From Archegozetes longisetosus (lineage: Eukaryota > Arthropoda > Arachnida > Sarcoptiformes > Trhypochthoniidae): 64,000 nucleotides of DNA. The first letter of the stretch is position 1; each line of letters begins with the position of its first letter. Shown piece after piece: positions 1-14,930 of the stretch. The stretch is taken from the NCBI GenBank assembly GCA_018873245.2, contig JAEMBT020000001.1, positions 17,858,220-17,922,219 on the forward strand. The letters run 5' to 3'. A program made the position numbers and the translations under genes. The notes beneath the pieces were generated by a model. That model searched no databases, was not told where the DNA came from, and saw only the letters and a program-made list of their open reading frames with translations.

Positions 1-387
1 TATGTAAGTTCATAATTCACCTCTACTTAAAAAATATAATCCGAAAGATCAATTTAAACTCTTCCTCTATTTAGTTCTATACCTAATGACTTTATGGTGA
101 AATACAAGTTGTTATTACATAACTTATACCGTCAACAATAACCAAAATACTTCTTTTGTATTTTTGTCAACTTTAATCTTTCACTTTTCTTTACTTCAAT
201 TGTCGGCCAATTGTTAAGTTATTTGAGAAAGACTTAGGGTTTTAGTTATGGTTAATGCCTAACTGTGAAAGTAGTAAAAAGAGAATAGAGTCAACTGTAA
301 AGAGTGTTCAGTTTAGTGGAAAACATGAAAACACTTATGCATAGATTCAGGTTTGTTGAGTTAGAACTACGGAGCAGCTGCCTGTGC

Positions 388-532
388 AAAATGTAGTTTG
401 TATGGAATGCAGCTTGCACGGAATGCAGCATGTACAGAATGCAGCTTGTACAAAATGCAGCTTGTACAGTATTTAGCTTGTACAGTACCCAACTTGTACA
501 GCATGTAGCTTACACAAAACCCAACTTGTTCA
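388..532. repeat. Minisatellite, about 16-bp period
   Basis: Tandem degenerate copies of a unit resembling aatgcagcttgtacag, roughly nine copies. The open frame on the minus strand here simply reads the repeat and shows no protein-like composition. Confidence 0.7.
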
Positions 533-1759
533 AATGTCACAGAACCAGAAGTAATGTTAAAGTATGATTTCACTTGTAAAATATATATACAAATGTATAA
601 CTTCTACAACTACCAAACCTTATCATAAGCACCTTTTTATAGATCAAGCACTTATCAAAACTATTTTTCAGTGCTTACGCACATCAGCTCTTTTATGTGA
701 TAAAATCAATGCTAAGTCTGTGAATCAATTTTTACTCGCATCCTAACAGCGACTCTAAACTATTTCCCTTTTGCGAGAACTTTGTTTTGCGAATGTGCTT
801 TTATGCCATTGTCGGTGAATTTGTGCGTAAAAACTGCACACAATATAATAATAATAATAATAACAATAATGAAATGTAACCTTTTTTCATCTTACTTATT
901 AAGCCAAATATAGAGAACACTATAAAAGGGATGAGAGGTTTAGCATTGACTGAAAATTCAGGTGCTTTAGGGCATAACAACCGATACTTCTCTACTGCTG
1001 TTACCATAACAGTTGAGTTACTGTACATTTTTCTCTATATTTTTCATCGGTTCTACTCATCACTAGTCATATACATCCTAGCCTTAAGCTATTCAGCATA
1101 TTTTCTATTCACTTCTCTCACATTAGACTATTTGATATCTCTTTGGTCTTATGCTTATTGAACATGCATTGCAGGAAAGAATAAGTTTTTATGGATAAGT
1201 AAGCAAACGGTGAAAATGACACGACTGGTATAAAGTCATATCAGCAATAGTATTTGAATTAAAGATAGTACTTTATAGAAATAACTGTCTGATCATATCA
1301 TTCATAGTAGTAGTGATTTGTTGCATGTTTCCATTGAATCTTTATAGAATACTCTTTCTATTTATTGTCATGCTGCTTTCAATAGAAATAAGTGTCAATT
1401 TCACTGACAAACATAGGGCGAGTTCTAATACACATATGATGCTTATACAAAACACAATACAATATAGAAGATATCAATTTTAAGAATCATCCTTTCGATG
1501 GCAAGTATTATAAATGTAAAGAAATGGCAATAAATTACTCTATTTTACGTCAATATGAGTTATCTTAGTTTCAATATTGTTTCTTGTAGCTCTTGACAGG
1601 ATTTAAACACACACATACACATACGCACACATACATACACACACACATATATACACACACACGCTTAATATCACAAACATGTCATAAATAAAAATCTATG
1701 ATCATAAAAACACCAACCTCAATTACATGATTAAATTTATACTTTATTCCCTCCTTCTC

Positions 1760-1813
<54 letters not shown>

Positions 1814-2489
1814 TTTGATTAAATATCTCTTCTTTTACTCCATGTTTACTCTTTTCTTACTATAACTTGAGTCAATGAAATTAAAAAGATAAGAGCCCTT
1901 CCAATATCTTCTATCAAGTCTTATGTTTCCGTTTATGTTACCGTATAGTTTGTGCTACAGATTTCATGCTATACAGTTCAAATTTTAATAATCCGCGATA
2001 GCAACTAGAAAAGACTGTTGCAATGTCAATCTGCCTATCATACCCATCAGTTTGTTGCCAGATTTGATACTAATTTGCTTTGATTACTATTTTGTATATT
2101 CCATAAGTTTATTGATATCTGAAGATATTACGATTTGATGGAAAGCATGCCATCACAACACATCACTCTTGTTGCTATCAACGACTATTAAGTTTGTGAG
2201 TGTATCAGCTCAAAATTTTTCACATTTCTTATTCGATGATGGTTTCTATCTTACTATTCAATTTGTTCACTGAAGCTTAAGTTTGAAAAAGTAATTTTTA
2301 AATCTTATTACTCAAAATGACTGATAAGTTAACTAATTTGATCACAAGACTCAATGAAGACATTTATAACAGTTTGAAATTGAGGCAATCAGTTGTTTAA
2401 AAAGATTCTGAATTAATTTGATTGTATATAGTTAAAAGACATGAGACTTGCCCAAAGGGAGCTCTAAAGTCTCGCTATTCTTTTCATGA

Positions 2490-2595
2490 AAGCTAAGATC
2501 CCTATTCGATGGTGAAGTCTAAGATCCCTATACAATAGTGAAGTTTAAGATCCCTATCCAATACTGAAGTTTAAGATCCCTATCCAATAGTGGAG
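2490..2595. repeat. Tandem repeat, about 27-bp unit x4
   Basis: Four consecutive copies of a unit containing taagatccctat separated by variable aatagtgaagt segments. Confidence 0.7.
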
Positions 2596-4689
2596 TCCCG
2601 CAACGATTTCAAAAATTCGATATATATTCAATATATTATATCCTTATAAAAATTGATGGCTTTTCCTAAACTTTTATAAACTTTTCCTTATAACTGAACT
2701 TACAAAAGTGAGTTGAAACTTTTATAACTCCAATCGAAACATCCGTGCATCATGTTTTCAGATTCAAAATATTGATTTTCATGTGAGCTATTGTTTAGAA
2801 AGTTGGTTTTACTTAAACTTGTTTGGTGCGAATAGAAAACTATCTAACAAATGGCCAATAAACTTATTGAATGATATACTAGAGATTAATTTTTTTAAGT
2901 GCAAAGTTTCACATGACTCTCGTTTTGAGACGCTGTGACTAAACCTAATTATATCTAATAGTTTTGATGTGATGTAAAAAAAGCGTACTTCCACTCATGG
3001 AAACCATATTTATAGGAAAATATTCTCAAATTCAACAGCTATTAATAATATGATCGCTTAGCACATTGCGAGATTCAAAATCGATTGAACCAAAAAACGT
3101 TGAAAGCATTCAATGTATGAACCGGTATCTGAAAAGTTATTTTGATTGAATCGATAAAAAATATTTTAGTCTAAATATGGTATAAATTGGGAAAATAATT
3201 AAAGAGATAAAAATGATCGTAAAATAACAACTATATACTTGTTGAGAAAATGTTCAAAATTGAACTTTTCTGACAAAAGCTATAATTTCCTTATGTCAAA
3301 AAATTGTAAACTCCTGTCATCTGCAAAAGCCAAATGTTATATGGATTGTAGTTATAGAGTGTATACAACAAATATCATGTGGTTCAGATGGAAACAGCAA
3401 TAATAAGTTATTTCTTATTTCGAATTATTATGTGAAACACATCACATATTAAATTGTGCTTTTGTTTCAGTCAAACTTTTGATATGAGTTACAATGGCAA
3501 TTAGGGTTGCCAGCTTTACGTTCCAGCTCCAGTCTTACTCTGGATTCAACATCTATAGCCTCAGCGTATATCTAAAGCTGGATATTAAGATTTTACTCTT
3601 CGATCCCTTTGAACTTCGAGCTTATTGGAAATAGTTTACGAAAACTAGCCTTGGTCCCCCTTTTTGGATCCCCCTTTAGGCGTCCGATTGTGAGGTTTTC
3701 TCCAGATTTGACTCGATCAAGTGTCGGCATCCCCAAAGCAATAGTTTAAAGCTCAGTACGAGTTATAGTGAAATATAAATTCAAAGTAGATCTAGACTAT
3801 CGTAAAGCAAAAAAGGCAAAACCATCTGATGTAGATTTCCGATGACTTATATTTAAGAAGAGAAAAGAAAAGGGGAAATATATTGGAATTTAGCATGAGA
3901 ACAAAAATGCTTATAAGCCAAACAATACTTTATTGGTTGCCTTTTCTGTTTCTATTCACTCTAATAGCATTTGGGCATCAAAATAGTTGCGCACAGTTTC
4001 GCATCTGTGATCTTTAACTTGAGCAAAGTTGAGCTTTCAACTTGAACGCCATGCCGCTCAACTAAAGGAAACTCGATAAGAATAACAAATAGTGCTGAGG
4101 TATAAATCTTATATAACATTGAATCACTTCGTGCCTTAAGTTTTGGTCTTGCGGCAAATCGTAAAAAGTAAACTTTGAGAGCTGAGTCTAAGCGAGACCT
4201 ATGAGCTAACCCTAAGCGCAGACCCTATGAGCTAACCCTAAGCGCATTCCTTCAGAGCCAACTCAAACCTTATATCTATTCTCATATTATAATAACATTA
4301 TTTCTTATGCTGGACTTATAAAACCAATTTCAAATTCTACGAGTATAAGAAAATAAAGTTTCAAAAAATGTGTCACAACTATGTTATAATGTTTGCCAAT
4401 CTTTTTTATGGTATATATAGATTTTCTGCCTCTTATGCCTCTTCTTCTTCTGCTTCTTCTGCTTCTTATTTCTTAAGAGCAAAGATTGGCAAAGAACTCA
4501 TTTCCAATAGAAGTTTGAAATACTAAACAAACTTTACTGGATTTGAGTTATATTTATTTCTTATATTTTGCTTTGGATGGAAGTAAAGGAAAATCAAATT
4601 TTTATATGAATTCAGTGGTTGTGTATAATATTGGATGAAGATTTGTTGAAGTAAAGATAAACACTTATTGGATGATCTTTTATTTGCAG

Positions 4690-4854
4690 TAATAGACAAG
4701 CAAAACGACATTCGAACACTAGACTCTACTGGCGTACAAGGAAATGATGTCTTATTGCCCTGTATTTTTCCCAATCACTTCTTTGCTCTTTCTTCTTGGG
4801 TCTCTGATGATGGTCTTATTGTTCTCCCCATGACTGCTGCTAATAGTGCTTTAG
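4690..4854 (+). CDS. Dscam: Dscam exon: first half of Ig2
   Basis: Acceptor tatttgcag, donor ttag|gtaagc, phase 1 on both sides. It encodes an Ig strand pattern with the first disulphide cysteine (GNDVLLPCIFPNHF) and the strand-C tryptophan (SSWVSDDG), as in Dscam Ig2. It is the first exon in the window that can be tied to the gene. Confidence 0.8.
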
Positions 4855-7800
4855 GTAAGCTATCATTTATTTTTATGTTTTTTGGATTAGGTAGAGAAGA
4901 GTTTGAAGTGTGGACAAAGTTTGAAATGTGGACTATATATGAAATGTGGACTATGTATGAGATGTGGACTATGTATGAAATACGGACTATGTATGAAATA
5001 CAGACTAAATTTGAAATAAAGACAAAATTAGAAATATAGACAAACTTAAAAAGAAAAAGCAAATCTGAAACATATAGAATGAGATAATAACTAGGTTGTG
5101 TTTTGAAGAAATATGCTATATAGTTGAGGATTAGTTGATGCGTGCATTTCATCTTTGGCTTCTTCAGAAGATGTTTCTAGTAATCTAATAAGACACTCTG
5201 GCAAACTGTAGTCTTACAGACCCTATTCACAGGAAAAACAACATTTTTAGACCCAATCCCAAAACTTAATCAACCACTCTTTTCTTATTCTTCTCTAAGA
5301 TTCTGTTACAAATCAATGCTTTATACCATTTCATGCTCGTTAAACTTATTTTTCTGCTCTTTTTTTCTCTTATTTTTCCTTTATTTCTATCTTATTTTTA
5401 TCTCATTTCTCTCTTATTTCTCTTATTATTTGTTCAATAGATGAATATTTAGAGTTATATTTATTTTTCAAACTAATGCAAATATAATTGAAGGGTTAGA
5501 TACCTAGATATAAATCAGTTGATTTATGAATCTCTTTATCTCTCCTCTCGAGTGATATATTATTTATGAATTGAGTTTTGAAGTAAATTTTTATAAAATC
5601 ACATCAATTATTTATCTGTTATTTACCTATAAATATTTCTATTTCTTTCGGCAAAATGTAATTATAATAAAATTTTTAAAATAATACTTTTTCTTAAGTA
5701 AACTGATTTAAAATTCATTGGTTTTTCACAATAGAGGGATAGTTAATAAAAGAAATGAATTTTCAAAAGCATGCAACCGTAATTAGAGGAATAGTTATAG
5801 GAGTAGTAATTGAACAAGTTACTATACTAGTAAATGAGCTAGTTACTATACTAGTAAATGAACAAGTTACTATACTAGTTATTGAACTAGTTATCGGGCT
5901 AGTGATTAGACTTAATATAAGACTAATTATTATACATGAGATATTAAATGCATTTTTATAGTATTGTATAACTACAGTCTTTATGACTAATCACAACTAG
6001 CCAGACACAAATAGAGGTTATTTTCTAACTATATTCTCATTAGCATTTTGATAATTTACAATGTATAGCATAAACAAATATAATATATCTATTATAATGC
6101 TAATATGGCTTTACCACATATGTCATACACTAAATATTTGTTAACATTTATATATTTAGTGTATCTATTCTCATCTCATATTTTCTCTCTTTTCTTCTTT
6201 CATATTAAAACTTTCACTCCTTATTAAAAGTCTGAATGAATACTAAGAATTACAGTCTAGATCATTATTATAGTCTTGATTATTATTTTAGAAGCGTTAG
6301 AGTCAGAAGTAATAAAAAATAATATAATGTAATGAAGTGATTGGGGGGAGAGGGGAAGGGAGGGAAAGATAGGGAGGGGAAGGGAAGAGATGGGGAGTGA
6401 AACTAGAATTTAGTCTTATAAAACACTAGCACGTATTTTCTAAGTTTGAACAGTAATTCAAAGTAGTGAATCCATTAGTTAGATTGAAAATTTGATATGC
6501 AACACAGCAATATGTACTTATATATACTTATAGTGTATATCTAGAAGGAGAGACTGTGAATTTTAATATACTCCAACACTATCAACCTTATAACACTTCA
6601 CGAATATACCATTCTCTACTTCTCTTCTATTATTCTATTTCTACTCTTAATGCATTCACCGATTTCTCTCTCTTACTAGCTCTCTCACTGACTCTCTCAC
6701 TCTCTCTCCCCCTCTCCCATCGATTCTATGCTATAAAGTCCTATCACTTATTCAAATAAAGCTATACATAAGACTTTATAGCATTTACCAGAAAATATAT
6801 ACTTAACTTTATATATGTAAAGAGAATATATTCTGTGAAGTGGTGAACACTTTTTTTTCTAATGCTAATCTGATTATCTTGTTCTCAGTTGGTGTTAGTG
6901 GTGTTGTGACAAAATGCAGAAAATTTGTTTGAAAGAATATTTCTGCCTAACACTAAATTATAAGTATAACTCTAAATTCATATCTACTCCTACTGCTACT
7001 TCTTCCTCATTCTTGCTATTGATCTAAATTTACAATTTCAATGAAATGTTAAGCCAGAGATATGACATTTAAAGAGAAAGTGTGAGCTCAAGAGTAAAAA
7101 TCGATTGAGACACGTTTTATGCTTACAGTGTATAAGAAGTTACCGCTTTGTTGAACTCTTAAAAAATGTGTTTTGATATCCTTTGAGTGATTCATTTTGA
7201 CTATATTTTTGGTTACCATTTACCAACTCTTGTTGCATGTATTGTTTTAGGGCTAACCTAACCTAACTTAGTCTAACCTAACCCAACCCAAATTAACCCA
7301 GACTAACCCAGACTAACCCAAACTAACCTAACTAACCCAAACTAACCTAACTTAACCAAAATCAAATATCACTTCATATTCAAGTTGCCTATAAATCAGA
7401 TTGCTTCAACTGAAATAACTATATCTTACCATCTCTATTACGCTATTCTTACAATAATCGCTGAGAAAATGCATTATTAGCTAAACACATGATTCTCTGT
7501 CGATTCTCTTTCAATCAATAGCCAACTATTTGATAAACTAGTATTTCAGTTGATGACTCCTTGTGCTAGTACCATATATATTGATTGAATATAATTGAAA
7601 AATAGTTTATTGAACGACTAGCAGTAATTTCAATTGTTGTTGCTTTCAATATGTAAAAATTGAATTTTCAATTCATTATTGCTTCACATCAATTGTTCGT
7701 TACTGCACGCGCATAACTTCAATATAATAGCAATGACGTTGACTCTTTTTGTAATCAAGTCGTATATTTACGAATAATGAACACATCCAAAATTGTTAAT

Positions 7801-10800
7801 ACAGTTAACTCTCTCTATAATCAAATCTGATATAGTGAATGCTTTTTGAACAATTATTTAGCTCACAGACTCTCTACACTATATCCCATATTATGAACTC
7901 CCATATAATCAACCGATTTCTAGTCCATTACAGTGTTCACCATAACAAGAGGTGACTGTATTTTATTCATTGTTCAATTTTTATTGAAATATTGCAATAA
8001 TGAATCCGCCCTTTTCTGATACAGATTTCCATTGTTTTCAATCCTTACATGTTTGCAAGTTTTCAAAAAATGTCAACAATAAAATATCAATAACTTTATT
8101 ATCAAATCCACGTTTTGTATTTGATTTCGCATCAATCCTGAAGAGTTTATCTGAACAATTTTCATACAAATTATTAATTTTGCTTTATTTTTGGTAGATA
8201 GCTATAGACATAGACTTGAAGCTGATAGCTATTGACGTATTTTTATACAATATTTGAATATGCATCCTATAGCACGAAACCTAAATCTCAATTTCGATTA
8301 GTTGTCAGTCACACAAATATTTTGTAACATTTTCAATTTATTCTTGTCAATCATAGCTGAAAACTTTTTGGTATTCAATCAATAATATTTCAAAATTGTT
8401 TCAATTAAACTTATCATCAACTCATCAGTTTTTGTTTAGTTTTCATTACTTTTGATTTATTTTTCATCACTTTTTACTCTAATCGAAATGTTAATCGATT
8501 TGTAATTTAACACAAAATATTCTGTGAACTCTTGAGAGAGAAATTAATATATCTTATGAGTAGTACTAAAAAACAGGTTCTAATGGAAGTGTACTTTCAG
8601 ATCGATGAGATCATATTTAGCTGTAACTTTGATTCGGGATCTCAATTAGGAATTTATATAAGCATTTTATCTCTAAACATTGCTTTAATTCCTTGTAGAC
8701 TAACAAAACCCAGTCTTTATGCTCAGATGATATTGGTTTTTATGAAAGCAGTTTTGTATCAAAAAGCATCCATTCCTCCAGAGCTGCTATTCATAAAACA
8801 GACATCTACTGATGACCTGATAATTACTCTATCTCATACTACCCACTAATGTATACCAATCCAACAAATCGATTGTCATTTAGCTTAATTTGACATTTCA
8901 TACTACTATATTGAGACTACTTTATGTGGATTATTATATTTGCTTCATAACAAGCATGAAAGATAGTTTCCTAGTATACATCATTCATTTCGTAGGTACA
9001 CCTAATCAGATTTTACTTCTAGCTTCTCTAACCAAAACACAAACTTTTGCTTTCCTAATGAATATTTTCGGAATCATCTCTACGTAAAAGTTCGGAATAA
9101 TTTCTACGTAAAAGTTGGGAATAATTTCTACGTAAAAGTTTGGAATCTTAAATAGTTATGAATTTAGATAAGGCGGAAAAGAAGTGATCAAAATAGGTTT
9201 TCTGTCAGATTTATTCCCAATTGGTGGAAGCCATGATTTGAGCCAATTTTCATGTTGATAAGTATAGATAGCAACTAGATTTGGGTCATTCAGAACCCTT
9301 ACCGAATTCCATATAAGTCGCTTTTAATGATCATAAGCTCAATAATGTCGTACATATATATCTCTAAAGACCGAATTTAGGCTTCAATAGCAAACAAACT
9401 GAATAGCATTCATCTTTTGCTTGTTGTAGATGATAGTATTTGTTAGTATTTGTATTATGCTATAGAGTTAAAGTCGAATTTCAATTAAGGCTAGTGTATA
9501 TGGAGTATCATTTAGTAGAGTAAAGAGTATGGAGTATAGGGTAAAGAGTAAAGAGTATAGAGTATAGAGTATAGAGTATAGAGTATTGAGTGTATGGTAG
9601 AGAGTACTGAGTATTGAGTGTATCGTAGATCGTATTGAGTGTATGGCACAGAGTATGCAACGAAAGGAAGAACACATACAGGCAAACAACACAATACCCT
9701 CAAACTGCTCACTATATTTCATTAATAAACCTAACAAATCACTTCTTGTCTTCTAGGCAAATCTCTTCAAAACAAACATCATATTCTACCAACGGGGGAG
9801 CTTCTCATAACCAATCTTGAACCTAAGGATGTCAGACGAAGATATCGTTGCCAAGTAGTGAATCGTCTGACAGGAGAAAGAATAGACAGTCAAACGTGGT
9901 CTAAAATCATCCTCACTGGTAAGGATATCTAGACTGGTTCATACACCTTCCTCTTCTAGTCCTTTTCCTTATTCTACTTGTTCTCCGCTCTTTTTCCCTC
10001 CCCACCCTTGCCCTCCGCTCTTCCTCCCCTCCCCACCCTTGCCCTCCTCCCTCCTCCCACTCGTCTCCTCAACCCCTCTCTATCTGGCACATAAAGTGTG
10101 ATCATGTAATACCTCTTAAACAACAGTAATGACTAACTAGAAAGAATCAGTCGTTTTATTTACTTTGACTGTTAGCCGAATGAATTATCTGTTAGTCGAA
10201 TGAATTGTCTGTTTAGCTAAAGGGATATATACTTTAGAGTTTGACATCCACTTTACATTCGATGATCGCTTTATCGATTATACTGTACTTGTTGTTCAAA
10301 TCACATCTATTTTGATTTATTACATCTGTTGTAAAAGATATATAATTTTCAATTGTTTCTATTTTCAAGATAAGCCTTCTGCTATATCAGGCCCGCGATC
10401 CAATTTGAATCCATCTTCTTCTAATACAATAGTGGCCAATGAAGGGGAATCCGTTAGCATTTATTGTTCATTTGATGGACATCCGCGTCCAAACATAGGA
10501 TGGTATCACATGGAGTCATCATCAACAGCTCATATGAGACCATTGTTATCCAACGACGTATACAAAGTCCTTACAAACCAGCTATTCATACAAAGCGTAT
10601 CCAGTCGGGACAGTGGTAGAATTGTTTGTTTGGCTAATAATACTGTAGCTCAGGCTCGATATGAAACTGAGCTTTTTGTCAAAAGTAAGTTCTGCTTAAC
10701 TCAGTCTATAGATGTTGAGGAAGCTGTATCTCTTGCTTCTTATAATAAGATAATTATAGATATCTTACTCTTTCTTTCTTCTCTTTGTCCTTCTCTTCTG

Positions 10801-13800
10801 AAAAGGTTCATTAAAAGTCACGTTATCTTCATCGTCATCGAGTCCAAGTCCGGGAGAAGATGTCATACTGAATTGTAACTTAACACTGATTGGATGGTCA
10901 TATGATGAGCTGATTTCTCGATTCATAGTTAATGTGGACTGGTATCGAGATATGAAACCGATAACAATGGACCATAGGGTTAGAAAAGTATCCCAAACTG
11001 TCATTAATATTCGCTCATTTCGCTATAGCGATGGGGGTATTATTCAGTGTTTTATTCGTCTTAATATTGGAGATTATAATGAATGGTTTCAAGCGGCAAC
11101 TCTGGTCAGAATGGAAGGTAAGAACAAACGATTTGCCATTAGAATTGTCAGAAAATAATTAATAGTTACTGCGCTCTCTTATCGATTGAGAATACAGAAT
11201 AATTATTGTAATTGAGTCTTTGGTTTTTGCAGAGAAGGCGCCGTCATTTACGACAGTTTTTTCGGAACAGATTAAAATGACAAATACCGATCTCTCTCTT
11301 AAGTGCTCCGTATTAGGTTCGCCGCCACCGTTCGTCACATGGAAGCTCGATCAGCTCGAAGTATCTAACACTCATCGAGTCAGAATTCACAGCTTTACTA
11401 AACCTGACTCTATGGGAACTGTTTCTTATCTTAATATAAGCTCTATCAGAGTCCAGGCAAGTTGTTTATACTTACAGTACTACCTCCTTATGTTCTACCT
11501 CTTTATTGTCAATCGAATGTTTTGTATAACTCACTTATCCGATCGTAATACTTACTGTTTAACTCGTAATTACCTCTTCATATAGAATGAAACTTCTCTG
11601 TAGTGAATTAAACTATCGGTTGTTAGTGATTCATTATATCTCGACTTTACTGTATATCTATATACTTCAACTTCTCTTACTACTTTTACTCTACTTATTG
11701 TCAATCAAAAGATCAATAAGATGTTATTTTTAGTAAAGAGAATTATTTAGCATAAATTTATGTTAAACTTTTCTGTCAAAAAAACGTATTTATGCTAACA
11801 GTTACTTTTAAGTCAACTTACAATTATTCTTGCAATTATTCTTGCAATTATTCTTTCAATTATTCTTTCAATTATTATTAGAATTATTCCTACAATTATT
11901 AAAAATATTCTTACTATTATCCTCTGAAATATTCTTACAATTATTCTTAGAATTATTCTTAGAATTATTCTGCATCATAGATAATATTTTTTCTCAAGAT
12001 ATAACATTAGCAGAAATGTTAGCTAAGTACTGATAATAATTTTTTGTTATGTCAAAAGGAAACTGGAGTATTTGAATGCATAGCAAGCAATTCAGTTGGG
12101 AGTGTGTCTCATAAAGCTCGCATTAATATAATGGGCTCTCCATACATAAAACCTATAGGAAATATTACTGCCATTCTTGCCCATTCTATCACCATCAATT
12201 GCTCTTTTGCTGGATATCCTATTGACGAAATTTTCTTTCTTAAGGGTATATCTTTTATCTTTTATTTTTATTGTTTTCTTTTAGTTTGTCTCTTTCTAAA
12301 TTCTTTTTTATCTATTATAGTTTCTAAATTTTTATCTAACATAGCAACTAGAAGTCATTTGTTGTCATTGCATCCTTTCCATCAGATCGAATATCTTCAC
12401 ATGTTAACAAACTTATAGAGCATTTAGTATAGTAATCAAAACAGATTAGAAACCAAATTCGGCAACAAATCGATGAGTAGGAGAGTGAGATAGACATAGG
12501 ATATTCTCAGTGATATTCTAGTTGCTATCGAGGATTATCAAGTCATAGAATGTATATAGAGTTTTAGTAAAATGCGTAATCAGCACCAAATAAAAAACTA
12601 GTCAACAATATATCTTGCAACTTGAAAAAATTGTCTTCCGCTCAGGAAATCGACGTTTGCCGTTCGACGATCGGCATTCCATACCAGCTCTTGGCAAGAT
12701 TACTATAAATCATCTGGAGAAGTCTGACGAAGATCTTTATAAATGTGTCGTCTTATCGCTCAATGGAGAACGCAGTGAACAAACCTTTTATTTGAAAGTT
12801 AGCGGTATGTTTCAGTCAATGATCAAATTTTACTATTATTGTTATTTTATTATTATATTCTTATTATTATATTCTTATTATTATTTTCTTATTTTCCTAT
12901 TCTCTTATTTCAAATAAACACATCATTCCTAATACTTTACTCAATACTTACAACTTTTGCTTATAACTTTCCAAACTTATCATTTGACATAAGTTTATAA
13001 AGTTTTCATATACTGTTAAATATAAATTATTCGGTTCTCTATACTTATGATTCGATCGCCAACAGCTGCTCCTGTTATCAGTCCATTTATGTTCTCCGAA
13101 AATTTAGAGGAGGGAATGAGAAGTTCGGCAGTTTGCTCTGTAATATCTGGAGGTACGTCCAATCAATACACTATCCCTTCTAAGGTCCTATCAAGTCCTA
13201 TCTCTAACTAAGATACCATTACAAATAGCACTTTACAGCACTAGCCCAATCATATTTAGCTGATAATACGCTGTTGGGTCAGTGCTATAAAGTCTTATCT
13301 ATAATTCAGATAGCATTGAGATCGGACTTTATAGGACTGAGTCAGCGATATAACAATCACACGAAATTTGTACACATTTGCTACTTATGCCGACAATTAC
13401 CCGATCAATATATCTTATATTTTGTTTCTGTTCTGACAACAGACCCTCCAATAAATATAAGATGGTTCAAAGATGGAAAGCCTTTAGCAGAAATCGATCC
13501 ACACGTTCAAGTGGTTTCAATTAATGAATTCATTTCATCTCTAATAATAGCTAACATTTCCCGCTATCATAAGGGAAACTACACTTGTGTCGCCTCTTCA
13601 AACGTGGCCACTACTAATTTCACCGCAACCATGACTGTCAGAGCCCCCCCTATGTGGGTAATAAAGCCTTATGATAGATACTCAATAAGTGGCACTTCAG
13701 TACGATTTGAATGTCAAACATTTGGATATCCGCAGCCAGTGATACGCTGGAAATTTATTAAGACTAATGCGGCCCTACAAACTATTGGCTCAGAGCCCGT

Positions 13801-14879
13801 TTCCATCTTAAGCAGTCCCCAAATACATGTACTCGAAAATGGTTCTCTTTCTATCAAATCTGTTGACCTCAAGTTTCAAGGCTTGTATATTTGCGATGCT
13901 TCTAATGGCGTCGGTCGACCCCTCGAGACAAGTGCCAAACTTTTTGTTCACTCAGTTCCACAATTACGAGCCGAACAAAAACAGATAGTTATTAGAAAGT
14001 TAGGTCAGGCTCAGTTTTCTTGTGCAGCAGTTGGTTCACCCCCATTAAGGGTTGAATGGCTGAAAAATGGTAATTTGCTCAATGATGCCGATCGTTATAT
14101 TCTTAGAGAAGAAGTGAAGCAAGAAGAAAAACTATCTACTGTTATAATTAATCATGCGATCAGAAACGACACCGCAGTTTTCACCTGTCTTGCCATCAAC
14201 CTGTTTGGCAGTCAATCTATTGATATGAATGTTGTTGTTCAGGAACCGCCTGATCCGCCGTCTAATTTACATGCACTTGAAGTTGCCAGCAGAACTGTTA
14301 CTATCACTTGGAGTTTAGCTTATCTTGGAAATAGTATTATTACTAAACATAATGTTGAATATAAGAAAAAGTCTGGTATGAAATCAATTTTTTGTTCAAT
14401 TAGCTAGTTAATTATTTTAGTAAACATTAGTACATTTGCATACATTTATTTTGATTAATGCGTTTTTTGCGTATATTTGTTTTTATTAATACGTATTTTG
14501 CATAAATATAGTGAAATATTTTGACATTTAGTTCCGTACATGTAAGAGTTTTCTAATTAACTTTAATTACATATTGATATATTAAAGCTAATTTATCAGG
14601 AGAACAAAACTAGAAGATTAATTGAATCGATAAAGTTATGTCAACGTATATAGAGTAGTTGACTCAATTGTGTGCAGTTATATCTGTTATGCTTAGCTTT
14701 ATTAGATATAGCTTTTTAGAGACACTATTTTGTACTACTGATTTTATTATTGCTTTTTAGTATATACAAACTAAATAATTGATACATATTTTCATAGGGT
14801 TATTATAAAATATATGTTTTATATTACAATTAATTACAGAACAATAACATAATAAAGAATATAAAGTATAATATATACA

Positions 14880-14930
<51 letters not shown>

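Larger units (their letters stand above)
1..4689. other. Gene-poor upstream/intronic region
   Basis: No coding exon could be recognised here. Because the first Dscam exon I can see (from 4690) begins inside Ig2, this stretch is probably a Dscam intron, with the signal-peptide and Ig1 exons further left. It holds a 16-bp-period minisatellite (about 388-532), a (CA)n-rich stretch near 1610-1665, a (TC)n tract (about 1765-1805), a roughly 27-bp tandem repeat with about four copies (2490-2595), and a somewhat GC-richer unrecognised patch at 3490-3760. Around 4195-4255 a 26-bp unit is duplicated. Confidence 0.5.
4855..9756 (+). other. Large Dscam intron (4.9 kb) rich in simple repeats and a MITE
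   Basis: No exon recognised. Contains a 15-bp minisatellite (4902-5040), a roughly 30-bp tandem repeat (5812-5935), a polypurine/G-rich stretch (6340-6400), a telomere-like CCTAA/TAACCC tract (7253-7352), a pogo-type MITE (about 7800-7960), a roughly 27-bp repeat x3 (9066-9146) and a 7-bp minisatellite (9496-9660). A 105-codon open frame at 8532-8849 was examined and not accepted as a gene. Confidence 0.6.

Noticed and set aside
801..1161. Overlapping open frames on both strands near 0.8-1.2 kb
   Set aside because: Low-complexity, hydrophobic or Leu-rich, overlapping on opposite strands, with no domain pattern or splice context.
4668..5039. Reading the first Dscam exon as a longer single-exon ORF through the 15-bp repeat
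   Set aside because: The Ig2 half ends at a strong donor (ttag|gtaagc), and the next exon at 9757 continues the domain in phase. The repeat part is intronic.
8532..8849. 105-codon open frame with FDSGSQLGIYISIL, faintly like a retropepsin active site
   Set aside because: No second protease motif, no neighbouring reverse transcriptase or gag-like sequence, and it lies in a Dscam intron. Considered chance or a very old remnant.
10934..11158. Separate short genes for the individual Ig/FNIII open frames between 10 and 18 kb
   Set aside because: They are exons of one gene: phases, splice sites and domain order join them.
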